Shown piece by piece: positions 46,167 to 54,506 of a stretch of 64,000 nt of DNA (positions within the stretch are counted from its first letter, which is position 1; each line of letters starts with the position of its first letter). Location: contig JASGJA010000025.1 in assembly GCA_049840935.1 (NCBI GenBank), positions 310,001 to 374,000 of the forward strand. The letters are read 5' to 3'. The position numbers and the translations under genes are program-made. The DNA comes from Mesorhizobium_G sp049840935. GTDB taxonomy: Bacteria > Pseudomonadota > Alphaproteobacteria > Rhizobiales > Rhizobiaceae. The notes under the pieces were generated by a model. The model was not told the origin of the DNA, made no database searches, and saw only the letters and a list, made by a program, of their open reading frames with translations.

Positions 46167-47156
46167 GTGCTGATTTCGCAGATTATCGAGGGTTATGCCC
46201 TCAGGGTCGCCGTTCGCATCGACGGCAAGGCGCGTATCCTCAATGGCGAGCGCACGGTCTATTCGCTCGCGCTGGAGGCAGCGCGCACAGGCAGCGGACT
46301 GGCCGAGCTTGCAGAGCGTATCGGCATGGGTCGCGCCGTCGATCTTGATGCAGCGTATCGTGAAGGGCGCATTGCTTCGCCGATCAGCCATCCCGACCCA
46401 ACGCATCTGCATCTTACCGGAACAGGGCTAACCCATCTTGGCTCTGCAGCAACACGCGATTCCATGCACAAGGCAGCGGCGAATGATGATGTCGCGCAAC
46501 TGACCGATTCCATGAAGATGTTCCGCATGGGCCTTGAGGGCGGCAAGCCTGCAAAAGGCAAGCTCGGCGTACAACCCGAATGGTTCTACAAGGGCAACGG
46601 ATTCATGGCCGTGGCACCCGGTGCGCCGCTTGTTTCTCCTGCTTTTGCTGAGGATGCAGGCGAGGAGCCGGAAATCGCTGGCATCTATGTGATTGGTGAT
46701 GACGGTACGCCGTTCCGAGTTGGTTTTGCGCTTGCCAACGAATTTTCCGACCACATCACAGAGCGCGGCAACTATCTTTGGCTCGCGCATTCCAAACTCC
46801 GCAACGCCTCATTCGGGCCGGAAATTCTCGTCGGTGATCTGCCTCAGAACATCGAAGGCTCCTCACGCATTTTGCGCGACGGCAAGATTGCATGGCAAAA
46901 GCTGTTCCTCTCCGGTGAGGCGAATATGTCCCACTCAATCGCCAATCTCGAACATCACCATTTCAAATATCCAATGTTCAGAAGGCCGGGCGACATTCAC
47001 GTTCACATGTTTGGTACGGCTACACTTTCCTTTGCCGATGGGGTGCGGACGCAGCCGGGCGATGTGTTTGAAATCGAAGCCCCGGATTTTGGCCTGCCGC
47101 TGCGCAATCCGCTCAAGCTGGATGCGCCGACGCCTGTTTCCGTCCGCGCACTTTAA
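46167..47156 (+). CDS. gguC: GguC/AraD1-family protein (fumarylacetoacetase-like)
   Basis: A 329-residue protein of the GguC family, which resembles fumarylacetoacetate hydrolase-type lyases. AraD1 members are proposed to dehydrate 2-keto-3-deoxy-L-arabonate. Likely metal and active-site stretches are HLHLTGTGLTHLGSA, FRMGLEGGKPAKGKLGVQPEWFYKG and DHITERGNYLWLAHSK. The GTG at 46167 has GGGAGGA just upstream; the frame continues back to 46104 without a site. Its place after gguAB matches Agrobacterium and links uptake to pentose or uronate catabolism. Confidence 0.87.
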   Translation: MLISQIIEGYALRVAVRIDGKARILNGERTVYSLALEAARTGSGLAELAERIGMGRAVDLDAAYREGRIASPISHPDPTHLHLTGTGLTHLGSAATRDSMHKAAANDDVAQLTDSMKMFRMGLEGGKPAKGKLGVQPEWFYKGNGFMAVAPGAPLVSPAFAEDAGEEPEIAGIYVIGDDGTPFRVGFALANEFSDHITERGNYLWLAHSKLRNASFGPEILVGDLPQNIEGSSRILRDGKIAWQKLFLSGEANMSHSIANLEHHHFKYPMFRRPGDIHVHMFGTATLSFADGVRTQPGDVFEIEAPDFGLPLRNPLKLDAPTPVSVRAL

Positions 47157-47188
47157 GGTTAGTCTCCCCGGACTCACGGGAGGCAGAG

Positions 47189-47491
47189 ATGCAGGAATTC
47201 GGCAATTGGCGACATATGAAAAGCGCGCCGAAGGACGGCAGTCGCATTCTTGTGACTGTGCGACCGGTCGAGCAGGGCGCTGCCGATGTCGATGTCGCTT
47301 ATTGGGCCAAGGCCGACCAATTTGGAATTGAGGGCTGGCGTGCTGTCGACTCTTCGCCGGGCTGCGTCATTGGCTATGCGGACCCGGAATTGAAATGTTG
47401 GATGCCGCTGCCAACCGCCAATCTCGGCTCCATGCGGCCCGATCCCTGGGAGGGCGAGGACGAGGAACAACTGGACGGTTCGGGCATATAA
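47189..47491 (+). CDS. Small conserved hypothetical protein
   Basis: A protein of 100 residues, acidic, with no signal peptide or membrane segment. The N-terminus WRHMKSAPKDGSRILVTV and the WM.LP pattern (CWMPLPTANLG) resemble short DUF551-like proteins. It begins 32 bases after gguC and could be co-transcribed. Function unknown. Confidence 0.65.
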   Translation: MQEFGNWRHMKSAPKDGSRILVTVRPVEQGAADVDVAYWAKADQFGIEGWRAVDSSPGCVIGYADPELKCWMPLPTANLGSMRPDPWEGEDEEQLDGSGI

Positions 47492-47526
47492 CTGCCGACA
47501 TCTTGCCAACAGAATCGTTCTGTATA

Positions 47527-47543
47527 ATCTGGTCCTACCAGAT
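47527..47543. promoter_or_regulatory. GntR/FadR-type operator, site 1
   Basis: ATCTGGTCCTACCAGAT is a perfect 7-3-7 palindrome. It overlaps a TATAAT at 47523-47528 and lies 29 bases upstream of the M24-family gene start. It matches the FadR-subfamily consensus TNGTNNNACNA. Three related sites lie at 51951, 52016 and 61792. Confidence 0.75.
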
Positions 47544-47571
47544 ATTTGCGGTATGGGAGGAGTTTCTGGCT

Positions 47572-48729
47572 GTGACTACGATTCCGTTCGATAGTGCGCG
47601 TGCTGACCGTCTGATGGGCGAGGCAGGCATTGATCTTTTGCTCACCACATCCAAGCACAATGTGCAGTATCTGCTCGGCGGATATCGTTTCATTTTCTTC
47701 GTTGCGATGGATGCAATCGGCCATAGCCGCTATCTGCCGTTCGTCATCTACGAGCGTGGCAACCCCGAACATGCCGGTTACGTTGGCAATCGCATGGAAG
47801 GTTCCGAGCATGCGGTAAACCCGTTTTGGACGCCGAGTGTTCACGCGGCTGCGTGGGGGGCAACGGATGCTGCGCGTTTGGCGGTGGAGCACGTCAAGAA
47901 AATCGGCAAGGCCAATGCTCGCATCGGCATTGAGCCGTCGTTTCTGCCGCTCGATGCCTATCAGATTTTGGTCGATGGACTGCCAGATGCTGTGTTCGTG
48001 GATGCGACCGGAATGCTGGAGCGGCTACGTGCGATCAAGTCACCTGCCGAGTTGGAGAAGCTGCGCAAGGCGTCGGAACTCATTACGGATTCCATGCTCG
48101 CTACGTTCAACGCCCAGCCGGAAGGCGCAACCAAGGCGGAGATTGTCGAGACGCTGCGGCGCGAGGAAACCAATCGCGGCCTGCATTTTGAATATTGCCT
48201 GATCGCCGCAGGCTCCAGTCACAATCGCGCGGTGTCATCACAGACCTGGAACACGGGCGAAGTGCTGTCGATAGATTCCGGCGGCAATTATCACGGATAT
48301 ATTGGCGACCTTTGCCGGATGGGTGTCCGGGGCGAGCCGGATGCCGAGTTGCAGGATCTGCTTGCTCAGATCGATGCGGTGCAGCAGGCGGCGTTCGCGC
48401 GTTGCAAACCCGGTACGCTTGGCGGTGACATGATTGCTGGTGCCGAAGCGGTGCTAAAGGAATCCGCAGTCGCGAATTACACAGACTTCTTCGCGCATGG
48501 CATGGGCGTCATCAGCCACGAAGTGCCGTTCCTCATGACCAACCATCCGGTGACGTATGACGGCGTCGACGCCGCGCATCCGCTTGAATCGGGCATGGTG
48601 ATTTCGGTCGAAACAACCATGCTCCATCCAACGCGGGGCTTCATCAAGCTGGAAGACACTGTGGCAATCACCGACACCGGCTATGAAATGTATGGTGATC
48701 GCGGTCGCGGATGGAACGTGGTCGGGTAG
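47572..48729 (+). CDS. M24-family metallopeptidase/creatinase-like hydrolase
   Basis: Pita-bread fold enzyme, 385 residues from GTG 47572 (GGGAGGAG about ten bases before). An N-terminal creatinase-like domain (1-150) is followed by the catalytic domain. Likely metal ligands are the two Asp of SIDSGGNYHGYIGDL, His of HGMGVISHE, and Glu of VISVETTML and KLEDT, the complete Asp-Asp-His-Glu-Glu set. Members cleave X-Pro peptides, or C-N bonds in creatine, ectoine and related compounds. The operator directly upstream places it in the same regulon as the sugar ABC and epimerase operons, so a small conjugate is more likely than a peptide. Confidence 0.85.
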   Translation: MTTIPFDSARADRLMGEAGIDLLLTTSKHNVQYLLGGYRFIFFVAMDAIGHSRYLPFVIYERGNPEHAGYVGNRMEGSEHAVNPFWTPSVHAAAWGATDAARLAVEHVKKIGKANARIGIEPSFLPLDAYQILVDGLPDAVFVDATGMLERLRAIKSPAELEKLRKASELITDSMLATFNAQPEGATKAEIVETLRREETNRGLHFEYCLIAAGSSHNRAVSSQTWNTGEVLSIDSGGNYHGYIGDLCRMGVRGEPDAELQDLLAQIDAVQQAAFARCKPGTLGGDMIAGAEAVLKESAVANYTDFFAHGMGVISHEVPFLMTNHPVTYDGVDAAHPLESGMVISVETTMLHPTRGFIKLEDTVAITDTGYEMYGDRGRGWNVVG

Positions 48730-48744
48730 GGCTGTTCTGGCTTT

Positions 48745-49161
48745 TCAGGCTCCCGCTGGAATCAGCCTGAAATCCGGCAAGTCTTTCAGCAGGGCTTCCG
48801 GCCCGACCGGTGAATACACCACGAACAATTGCATCGGCGTGCTGCCGGTATTCAGCGTCGAGTGAAAACGGCTTTCGGGTACGAAGATCGTGCAGCCGGG
48901 GCCGACGTCACGCGTGACCGGATTGCCCTGATCGTCTTCGACCATCTGCTGCCCATTGCCGGAAATCACGAAAATGATTTCTTCCGCGCCCGGATGGTTG
49001 TGCCGCGAATGGCCTTGGCCTTGCGGCAAGTCCACGACGCCCGCGGAAAACTGGCTCGCGCCATTCACCTCTGGTCCAACCGTGAGTGAGAGTTTTCCCC
49101 AATCGAAACCGAAGGCGTCCACGTCCTTGGGGTAAAGGAACATCTTGTCGGGTGCTGGCAT
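48745..49161 (-). CDS. Cupin-domain protein
   Basis: Single cupin of 138 residues. The metal-binding motifs are GHSRHNHPGAEEIIFVISGNG (His, His, Glu; about 51-71) and RFHSTLNTGS (His; about 101). It is the third gene of the minus-strand unit behind the Tm-1-like and TIM-barrel genes. A role as isomerase, lyase or sensor for the same small molecule is possible. Confidence 0.8.
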   Translation of the reverse strand: MPAPDKMFLYPKDVDAFGFDWGKLSLTVGPEVNGASQFSAGVVDLPQGQGHSRHNHPGAEEIIFVISGNGQQMVEDDQGNPVTRDVGPGCTIFVPESRFHSTLNTGSTPMQLFVVYSPVGPEALLKDLPDFRLIPAGA

Positions 49162-49173
49162 TTGAATCTCCGC

Positions 49174-50004
49174 TCAAAACTGGATGGATTTGAATTTTCT
49201 CGTCTGCTCGGCGAGCGCGATCTCAACGGGCAGGCGCTCCATCGAACTTGCGCCATAAAAGCCGTGGCAATTCTTCGCGTTCTTGAGAATGAAGTCCGCA
49301 TCATCCGGCATGGCGATTGGACCGCCATGGCAAAGCACGATCACGTCCTTGCGCACTTTCAGCGCTGCGTCGGCAATCGCGTCAATCTCGCCCACGCAGG
49401 ATTGCAGGGTCTTGGCGCTGGTTGCGCCGATCGAGCCGCCTGTCGTGACCCCCATATGCGCAACGATGATATCGGCCCCGGCCTTGGTCATGGCGGTCGC
49501 CTCATCCGGGTTGAAAACGTAGGGCGTTGTGAGTAGGTCCAGCGCATGCGCATGCGCGATCATGTCCACCTCAAGGCCATAACCCATGCCGGTTTCCTCG
49601 AAGCTTTGGCGCATCACGCCGTCGAAGAGACCGATGGTCGGAAAGTTTTGAACACCAGAGAAACCGATGTCTTTCAGTTCCGCCAGAAAACGTGGCATCA
49701 AAATGAATGGGTCCGTGCCATTTACGCCAGCGAGCACAGGCGTATGCTCGACCACCGGCAGCACTTCGACAGCCATTTCCTTGACGATTTCGTTTGCATT
49801 TCCATAGGCCAGAAGACCGGCAGCAGAGCCGCGTCCGGCCATGCGATAGCGGCCCGAATTGTAGATGATGATAAGGTCGATGCCCCCGGCTTCCTCGCCT
49901 TTTGCGGACAGACCGGTGCCTGCACCGCCCCCGACTATGGGAATGCGGCGGGCAACCATGTCGTTGAATTTTTCAAGTATCTTCTTACGCGGAATGGCAG
50001 GCAT
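49174..50004 (-). CDS. TIM-barrel protein, PEP-hydrolase-like family
   Basis: A 276-residue protein of the phosphoenolpyruvate-hydrolase-like TIM-barrel family (the C-terminal domain of plant Tm-1 belongs here). Conserved stretches are GGGAGTGLSAKGEEAGGIDLI (25-45), VLAGVNGTDPF, FSGVQNFPTIGLFDG, and HMGVTTGGSIGA. The chemistry is not established for bacteria. It lies eight bases after the Tm-1-like gene, so two domains that are fused in plants are separate here. Confidence 0.8.
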   Translation of the reverse strand: MPAIPRKKILEKFNDMVARRIPIVGGGAGTGLSAKGEEAGGIDLIIIYNSGRYRMAGRGSAAGLLAYGNANEIVKEMAVEVLPVVEHTPVLAGVNGTDPFILMPRFLAELKDIGFSGVQNFPTIGLFDGVMRQSFEETGMGYGLEVDMIAHAHALDLLTTPYVFNPDEATAMTKAGADIIVAHMGVTTGGSIGATSAKTLQSCVGEIDAIADAALKVRKDVIVLCHGGPIAMPDDADFILKNAKNCHGFYGASSMERLPVEIALAEQTRKFKSIQF

Positions 50005-50012
50005 TTGTGGCC

Positions 50013-51209
50013 TCAGCGGTTGGTGATTTCATCGAAGGCGGCGACAGCCGCGCGAGCGAATTCAGGATCGTTGATGTGCAATGGCAAACGGATCAGCTTG
50101 CGCCGTTCGGTCTGCTTAATCGCGGACTCGATGGTCTGGAACAGCGCGGCGTCGGCTTCAGGGTCGAAGAACGGACCGCCCTCTATGTCGATTGCCGAAA
50201 CACCCTTTTCCGGGATCAGGAACCGCACCTCGCCCTCGCAGCGATTTAGCCGCTCCGCGATCCACTCGCCGATGCGAACGCATTCTTCGCGGGTGGTGCG
50301 CATCAGGGTGACGTTGGGGTTGTGCTCGTAAAAGAGCCTGCCCTTGTAACGGTTCGGAATGGTTGCAGGTGCCCAGAAGTTTACCATGTCGAGTGCGCCG
50401 ACTGATCCGACATAGGGCAATTTCGTGCGCGCGACCGCCCCAAAGCGATCATCGGTCGCTGGCAGGACGCCACCCATGAGAAGGTCGCAAACCTCTGTCG
50501 TGGTAATGTCGATGATGCCTGAAAGCAGGCCGCTATCGGCAAGCTTTTCCATTGAGCGGCCGCCTGTGCCGGTTGCGTGAAACACCATGCAATCATAGCG
50601 GTCGCGAAGCTGTTCGCTGATGGCCATCACGCAGGTCGTGGTAACGCCGAACATCGTCAGTCCAACGGCAGGCTTGCCGCCTTCATCGGCTGGGGGGGTA
50701 TGCGCCATGCTCGCGATGGCCTGTGCGGCATTGTGCAGTATGGTTCGGCTCAGACGGTTCAGACCCGCGAAGTCTGTTACCGATGGCATCATTATAATGT
50801 CGGAAACATCGACATAGGGCGCGACATCGCCGGATGCGAGTGTCGAAATCATCAGCTTTGGAAGCCCGAGCGGCAGCGCGCGCATGCCGGATGTTATGAT
50901 TGAGGTTCCGCCCCCGCCGCCAATGCCGACGATTCCAGCAATGTCATCGCGCTGCTTGAGAAACGCCGCGAAGGCCGCGCCCATTGCGGTGACTGCTGCG
51001 CCTCGATCATCCGTCTCCAGCGCTGCCGCTGCGCCCTGCGGATGGTAGGATGCGACCTCCGTAGCGGAAATGTCCATATCGACAGTTGGTTGGCGCGTTC
51101 CCACATCAACGCGAGCCACAGGCATTCCCGCATCGACGATACGGTCTGCCAGCCAAGCCAATTCTTCTCCCTTCGTGTCGGCGGTGCCGACTACGTAAAC
51201 GCGTTTCAT
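50013..51209 (-). CDS. Tm-1-like ATP-binding domain protein (UPF0261)
   Basis: A 398-residue protein of the UPF0261/Tm-1-like family, from the ATG at 51209 (AGGA eight bases before). The N-terminus MKRVYVVGTADTKGEELAWLAD and the glycine-rich GIVGIGGGGGTSIITSGMRALP (about 90-111) are diagnostic, and FHATGTGGRSMEKLADSG lies further on. In plants the fused form inhibits tobamovirus replication; in bacteria the gene occurs in catabolic clusters with unknown reaction. It is divergent from the tetR gene. Confidence 0.82.
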   Translation of the reverse strand: MKRVYVVGTADTKGEELAWLADRIVDAGMPVARVDVGTRQPTVDMDISATEVASYHPQGAAAALETDDRGAAVTAMGAAFAAFLKQRDDIAGIVGIGGGGGTSIITSGMRALPLGLPKLMISTLASGDVAPYVDVSDIIMMPSVTDFAGLNRLSRTILHNAAQAIASMAHTPPADEGGKPAVGLTMFGVTTTCVMAISEQLRDRYDCMVFHATGTGGRSMEKLADSGLLSGIIDITTTEVCDLLMGGVLPATDDRFGAVARTKLPYVGSVGALDMVNFWAPATIPNRYKGRLFYEHNPNVTLMRTTREECVRIGEWIAERLNRCEGEVRFLIPEKGVSAIDIEGGPFFDPEADAALFQTIESAIKQTERRKLIRLPLHINDPEFARAAVAAFDEITNR

Positions 51210-51252
51210 TGGCAGTCCTCCCTGTTGCCTGCGCTCCGCTGGCGGCAACCGT

Positions 51253-51316
51253 TCTCACAACAATGCCGATTGCAAATTTGTGAGACGCGAGTATCATATT
51301 GATATGGAAGTCTCAC
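51253..51316. promoter_or_regulatory. Three TCTCAC half-sites in the tetR/Tm-1 divergent region
   Basis: TCTCACAA (51253-51260) and TTGTGAGA (51278-51285) are perfect reverse complements 17 bases apart, and a third half-site GTCTCAC lies at 51310-51316. Between them TATCA-TAT-TGATA (51292-51304) is another perfect palindrome. All lie between the two divergent genes or at the tetR start, where a self-regulating TetR protein would bind. Confidence 0.6.
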
Positions 51317-51932
51317 GTCAATCAAGTGAAATGACAGTTGCCGTGGAGCGAGGTCCGCGCGCCCGCACCGGGCGGCTGATGCTGCAAACGGCAATGCAAC
51401 TCATGCAGCAAGGGCAGACGCCATCGGTGAGCGAGGTTGCGGAAGCGGCGGGGGTTTCGCGCGCGACCGCCTATCGGTATTTTCCGAGCCAGGCAGCGCT
51501 CGTGCAGGCTGTGGTCGATGAAGGGCTCGGGCCGATCCTCGACTGGAAGTCGCGTTCGACCAATGCCGAACGGCGCATGGTGGATTTGCTTGACCGGTCC
51601 ATGCCCGAATCGATGAATTTGAGGCTACGTTCAAGGCCGCATTGCGCCTGTCATTGGAGCAGTGGGCAAAGCGGCAGGCGGGTACGTTGGGGGAGGAGCC
51701 GCAGTTCACGCGCGGGCACAGGATGGATCTTTTGCGCTCGGCAATCGCGCCGCTTTCCGAACGCTTATCAAAGCGTCGGTTTGATCGACTCGCGCAGGCC
51801 TTATCGTTGGTGTTTGGGGTTGAGGTGCTGGTCGTGTTGAAGGATATTTGGGGCCTGGATGCGCAGGAGGCGCTGTCCGTAAGTCGCTGGGCGGCTTCCG
51901 CTTTGATCCATGCGGCAGAAGGGGCAGGGTAA
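51304..51932 (+). pseudogene. TetR-family regulator, frameshifted
   Basis: N-terminal TetR helix-turn-helix (VSEVAEAAGVSRATAYRYFPSQAALVQAVV) is clear. After LLDRSMP the frame turns to arginine- and cysteine-rich sequence. The C-terminal domain continues in another frame as RIDEFEATFKAALRLSLEQWAKRQAG to 51932. A missing base in the C-run at about 51603-51606 would join them as about 209 residues, a normal size. The start is uncertain (ATG 51304 or ATG 51331). It is divergent from the Tm-1-like operon and probably its regulator. Confidence 0.78.
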
Positions 51933-51950
51933 CACCTAAGCCAAATGACT

Positions 51951-51967
51951 ATCTGGTTGGACCAGAT
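51951..51967. promoter_or_regulatory. GntR/FadR-type operator, site 2
   Basis: ATCTGGTTGGACCAGAT is a perfect 7-3-7 palindrome, 216 bases upstream of the binding-protein start at 52183. It is centred 65 bases from site 3, close to six helical turns. Confidence 0.75.
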
Positions 51968-52000
51968 TATCACAAGTATGCGTGAATTCTCGAAATCTGC

Positions 52001-52032
52001 TTGACGACATGCTAAATTTGGTACTACCAGTT
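52001..52032 (+). promoter_or_regulatory. Promoter region with operator site 3
   Basis: TTGACG at 52001-52006 looks like a -35 element. The imperfect operator ATTTGGTACTACCAGTT (52016-52032) would cover the -10 region, so binding should block transcription of the ABC operon. The remaining leader to 52183 holds no gene. Confidence 0.6.
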
Positions 52033-52182
52033 TGATGAGGAGGAGGTTCGCGGCGCGAGGTGTCAGCGAACCAGGCCGCGGAGGGCCTAAGGCAAGAGAA
52101 GCGTTTCCAGCATTGCTGTCGCACTACCGGAACAAGCCGGCTTGAGGCGGCAACTCAGCGCGCGCGAAAGGGAGGAACCATC

Positions 52183-53496
52183 ATGCGCAAGAGACTAACC
52201 GGCGTATTAGCCGGAATCGGACTATCGCTCGCCTGCACGACATCCGTGTTTGCGCAGGAACTGACTATTTTCTGGGCCGAGTGGGACCCTGCAAACTACC
52301 TTCAAGAACTTGCGAATGAGTATGAAAAAGAAACCGGCGTAAAGGTTACGGTGGAAACAACGCCGTGGGCCGATTTCCAGACCAAGGCGTTCACGGAATT
52401 CAACGCCAAGGGCAGCGCCTACGATTTGGTCGTCGGTGACTCGCAGTGGATCGGTGCCGCTTCGGAAGCCGGACACTATGTTGACCTGACAGACTTCTTC
52501 AACAAGCATAAGTTGAACGAGACCATGGCGCCCGCCACGGTTAAATACTATTCCGAATATCCGTCCAATTCCGGGAAGTACTGGTCGGTTCCTGCCGAGG
52601 GTGATGCTGTCGGCTGGTCCTATCGCAAGGACTGGTTCGAAGATCCCAAGGAAATGGAAGCGTTCAAAGCTAAATATGGCTACGATCTCGCGCCTCCAAA
52701 AACCTGGAAGGAACTGCGCGACATCGCGGAATTCTTCCATCGTCCTGATCAGAAGCGCTATGGCGTCGCGATCTATACGGACAATTCCTATGACGGCCTC
52801 GTCATGGGTGTCGAGAACGCGATCTTCTCCTACGGCGGCGAGCTTGGCGATTATGCCAAATACAAAGTCGATGGAATCATCAACTCCGACAAGAACGTGA
52901 AGGCGCTGGAAGCGTATAAGGAACTTTACAAGTTCACGCCTCCGGGTTGGGCGAAGTCCTTCTTCGTCGAGAACAATCAGGCGATCACCGAAAACCTCGC
53001 CGCAATGAGCATGAACTACTTCGCGTTCTTCCCGGCGCTCGTAAACGAAGCGTCTAACCCGAATGCGAAGAACACTGGCTTCTTCGCCAACCCGGCTGGC
53101 CCTGATGGCGACCAGTATGCAGCGCTCGGTGGGCAGGGCATTTCGATCGTGTCCTATTCGCAGAACCAGGAAGAAGCATTCAAGTTCCTTGAGTGGTTCG
53201 TGAAGGACGAGACGCAGAAGAAGTGGGCTGAACTTGGTGGCTACACCTGCAACAAGTCGGTGCTTGAATCTGCCGAGTTCCAGAACGCCACGCCATACAA
53301 CAAGGCGTTCTACGACACGATGTTCAAGGTGAAGGACTTCTGGGCGACGCCGGAATATGCGGAGCTTTTGATCCAGATGAACCAGCGGGTTTACCCTTAC
53401 ATCACCGGCGATCAGGGAACCGCAAAGGAAGTGCTCGACAATCTGGCAACGGATTGGAACACGACCTTCAAGAAGTACAACAGGCCGCAGAACTGA
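52183..53496 (+). CDS. Sugar ABC importer binding protein (family 1)
   Basis: Periplasmic receptor of the carbohydrate uptake-1 class, 437 residues from ATG 52183 (GGGAGGAA upstream). Signal peptide MRKRLTGVLAGIGLSLACTT, cleavage probably after VFA near residue 24. The mature part starts ELTIFWAEWDPANYLQELANEYEKETG, typical for this class, and many aromatic residues could stack on a sugar ring. It heads an operon of two permeases, a small membrane protein and two ATPases. Confidence 0.9.
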   Translation: MRKRLTGVLAGIGLSLACTTSVFAQELTIFWAEWDPANYLQELANEYEKETGVKVTVETTPWADFQTKAFTEFNAKGSAYDLVVGDSQWIGAASEAGHYVDLTDFFNKHKLNETMAPATVKYYSEYPSNSGKYWSVPAEGDAVGWSYRKDWFEDPKEMEAFKAKYGYDLAPPKTWKELRDIAEFFHRPDQKRYGVAIYTDNSYDGLVMGVENAIFSYGGELGDYAKYKVDGIINSDKNVKALEAYKELYKFTPPGWAKSFFVENNQAITENLAAMSMNYFAFFPALVNEASNPNAKNTGFFANPAGPDGDQYAALGGQGISIVSYSQNQEEAFKFLEWFVKDETQKKWAELGGYTCNKSVLESAEFQNATPYNKAFYDTMFKVKDFWATPEYAELLIQMNQRVYPYITGDQGTAKEVLDNLATDWNTTFKKYNRPQN

Positions 53497-53510
53497 GCCT
53501 TGTGAAATGC

Positions 53511-53544
53511 AGGAGGGGGTGGCCCGCCCGCCCCCTCCTTTTTT
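53511..53544 (+). terminator. Intrinsic terminator/attenuator after the binding-protein gene
   Basis: Nine-base perfect stem (53511-53519 with 53531-53539) followed by a run of T to 53544. It has the full form of an intrinsic terminator between the first and second genes of an operon, so only part of the transcripts should reach the permeases. Confidence 0.8.
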
Positions 53545-53599
53545 GTTCGATTTGCGAGGCTTGACCTAGCCTGCAGCAAGCTCCCGGGGAGGAGAGTCG

Positions 53600-54505
53600 T
53601 TGGCCACTGCCGTTCTGACAACGCTGGACCCTAAATCGCGAGCCGCATCGCGCGGCATGAGCGATATAGCCATCCGCAATCTGTTTATCGTTCCGACGAT
53701 CCTGTTCCTGATTATCTTCAACATATTTCCGTTGCTTTATTCGCTCGGCTATTCGTTTACAGATTTTCGGGCGTCCGGAAACAGCGCCGCGAGTTTCGTC
53801 GGCCTTCAGAACTATCGAACCCTGCTCAACGATCCATTCATCTGGAACAATTTCGTCATCACAGCGAAATATGTGATTGTCTCGGTTGTCGGGCAGGTGG
53901 TTGTCGGTTTCGGCACGGCAATGTTGTTGAACCGCAGCATTCCATTCAAGGGCCTGCTTACGACGTTGCTTCTTTTGCCGATGATGCTTTCAATGGCGGT
54001 CGTCGGTCTGTTCTGGAAGCTGCTCTACGATCCGTCATTCGGCATCATCAATTACGCGCTCGGGCTTGGCACATTTGAGTGGCTGTCCAATCCACGCATG
54101 GCGCTCTACGCAGTCGCAATTACGGATATCTGGATGTGGTCGCCTTTTGTGATGCTGCTCTCGCTGGCGGGTCTCTCTGCTGTGCCGAAGCATCTATACG
54201 AGGCGGCTGCGATTGATCGCGCTGGACCGTTCTATACATTCTTCCGTATCACGCTGCCGCTGGTCGCGCCGATCCTGATGATCGCCATTATTTTCCGCAC
54301 GATGGAAGCGTTCAAGACGTTCGATCTGGCCTATGTTCTGACAAGCCAGCCGACGACGGAACTGATTTCCATCCGGCTTTACAAAATGGCGTTTCAGGAA
54401 TGGCAAACCGGCCTGTCCTGCGCCTTCGCCTACATCGTGCTGCTCATGGTGCTGGCTATCACCAACATCTATGTCAAATACCTGAACAAGGTGAAGGAAC
54501 GCTAA
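53600..54505 (+). CDS. Sugar ABC importer permease, UgpA-like
   Basis: Inner-membrane permease, 301 residues, six membrane segments, start TTG 53600 preceded by GGGGAGGAG. The EAA loop is KHLYEAAAIDRAGPFYTFFRITLPLVAP (about 195-222). The next permease gene begins one base after its stop. Confidence 0.9.
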   Translation: MATAVLTTLDPKSRAASRGMSDIAIRNLFIVPTILFLIIFNIFPLLYSLGYSFTDFRASGNSAASFVGLQNYRTLLNDPFIWNNFVITAKYVIVSVVGQVVVGFGTAMLLNRSIPFKGLLTTLLLLPMMLSMAVVGLFWKLLYDPSFGIINYALGLGTFEWLSNPRMALYAVAITDIWMWSPFVMLLSLAGLSAVPKHLYEAAAIDRAGPFYTFFRITLPLVAPILMIAIIFRTMEAFKTFDLAYVLTSQPTTELISIRLYKMAFQEWQTGLSCAFAYIVLLMVLAITNIYVKYLNKVKER

Positions 54506-54506
54506 G

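Noticed and set aside
51304..51932. Programmed frameshift in the tetR gene
   Set aside because: There is no slippery heptamer or downstream structure that I can see at the C-run, and six other genes show comparable one-base shifts, so an error is more likely.
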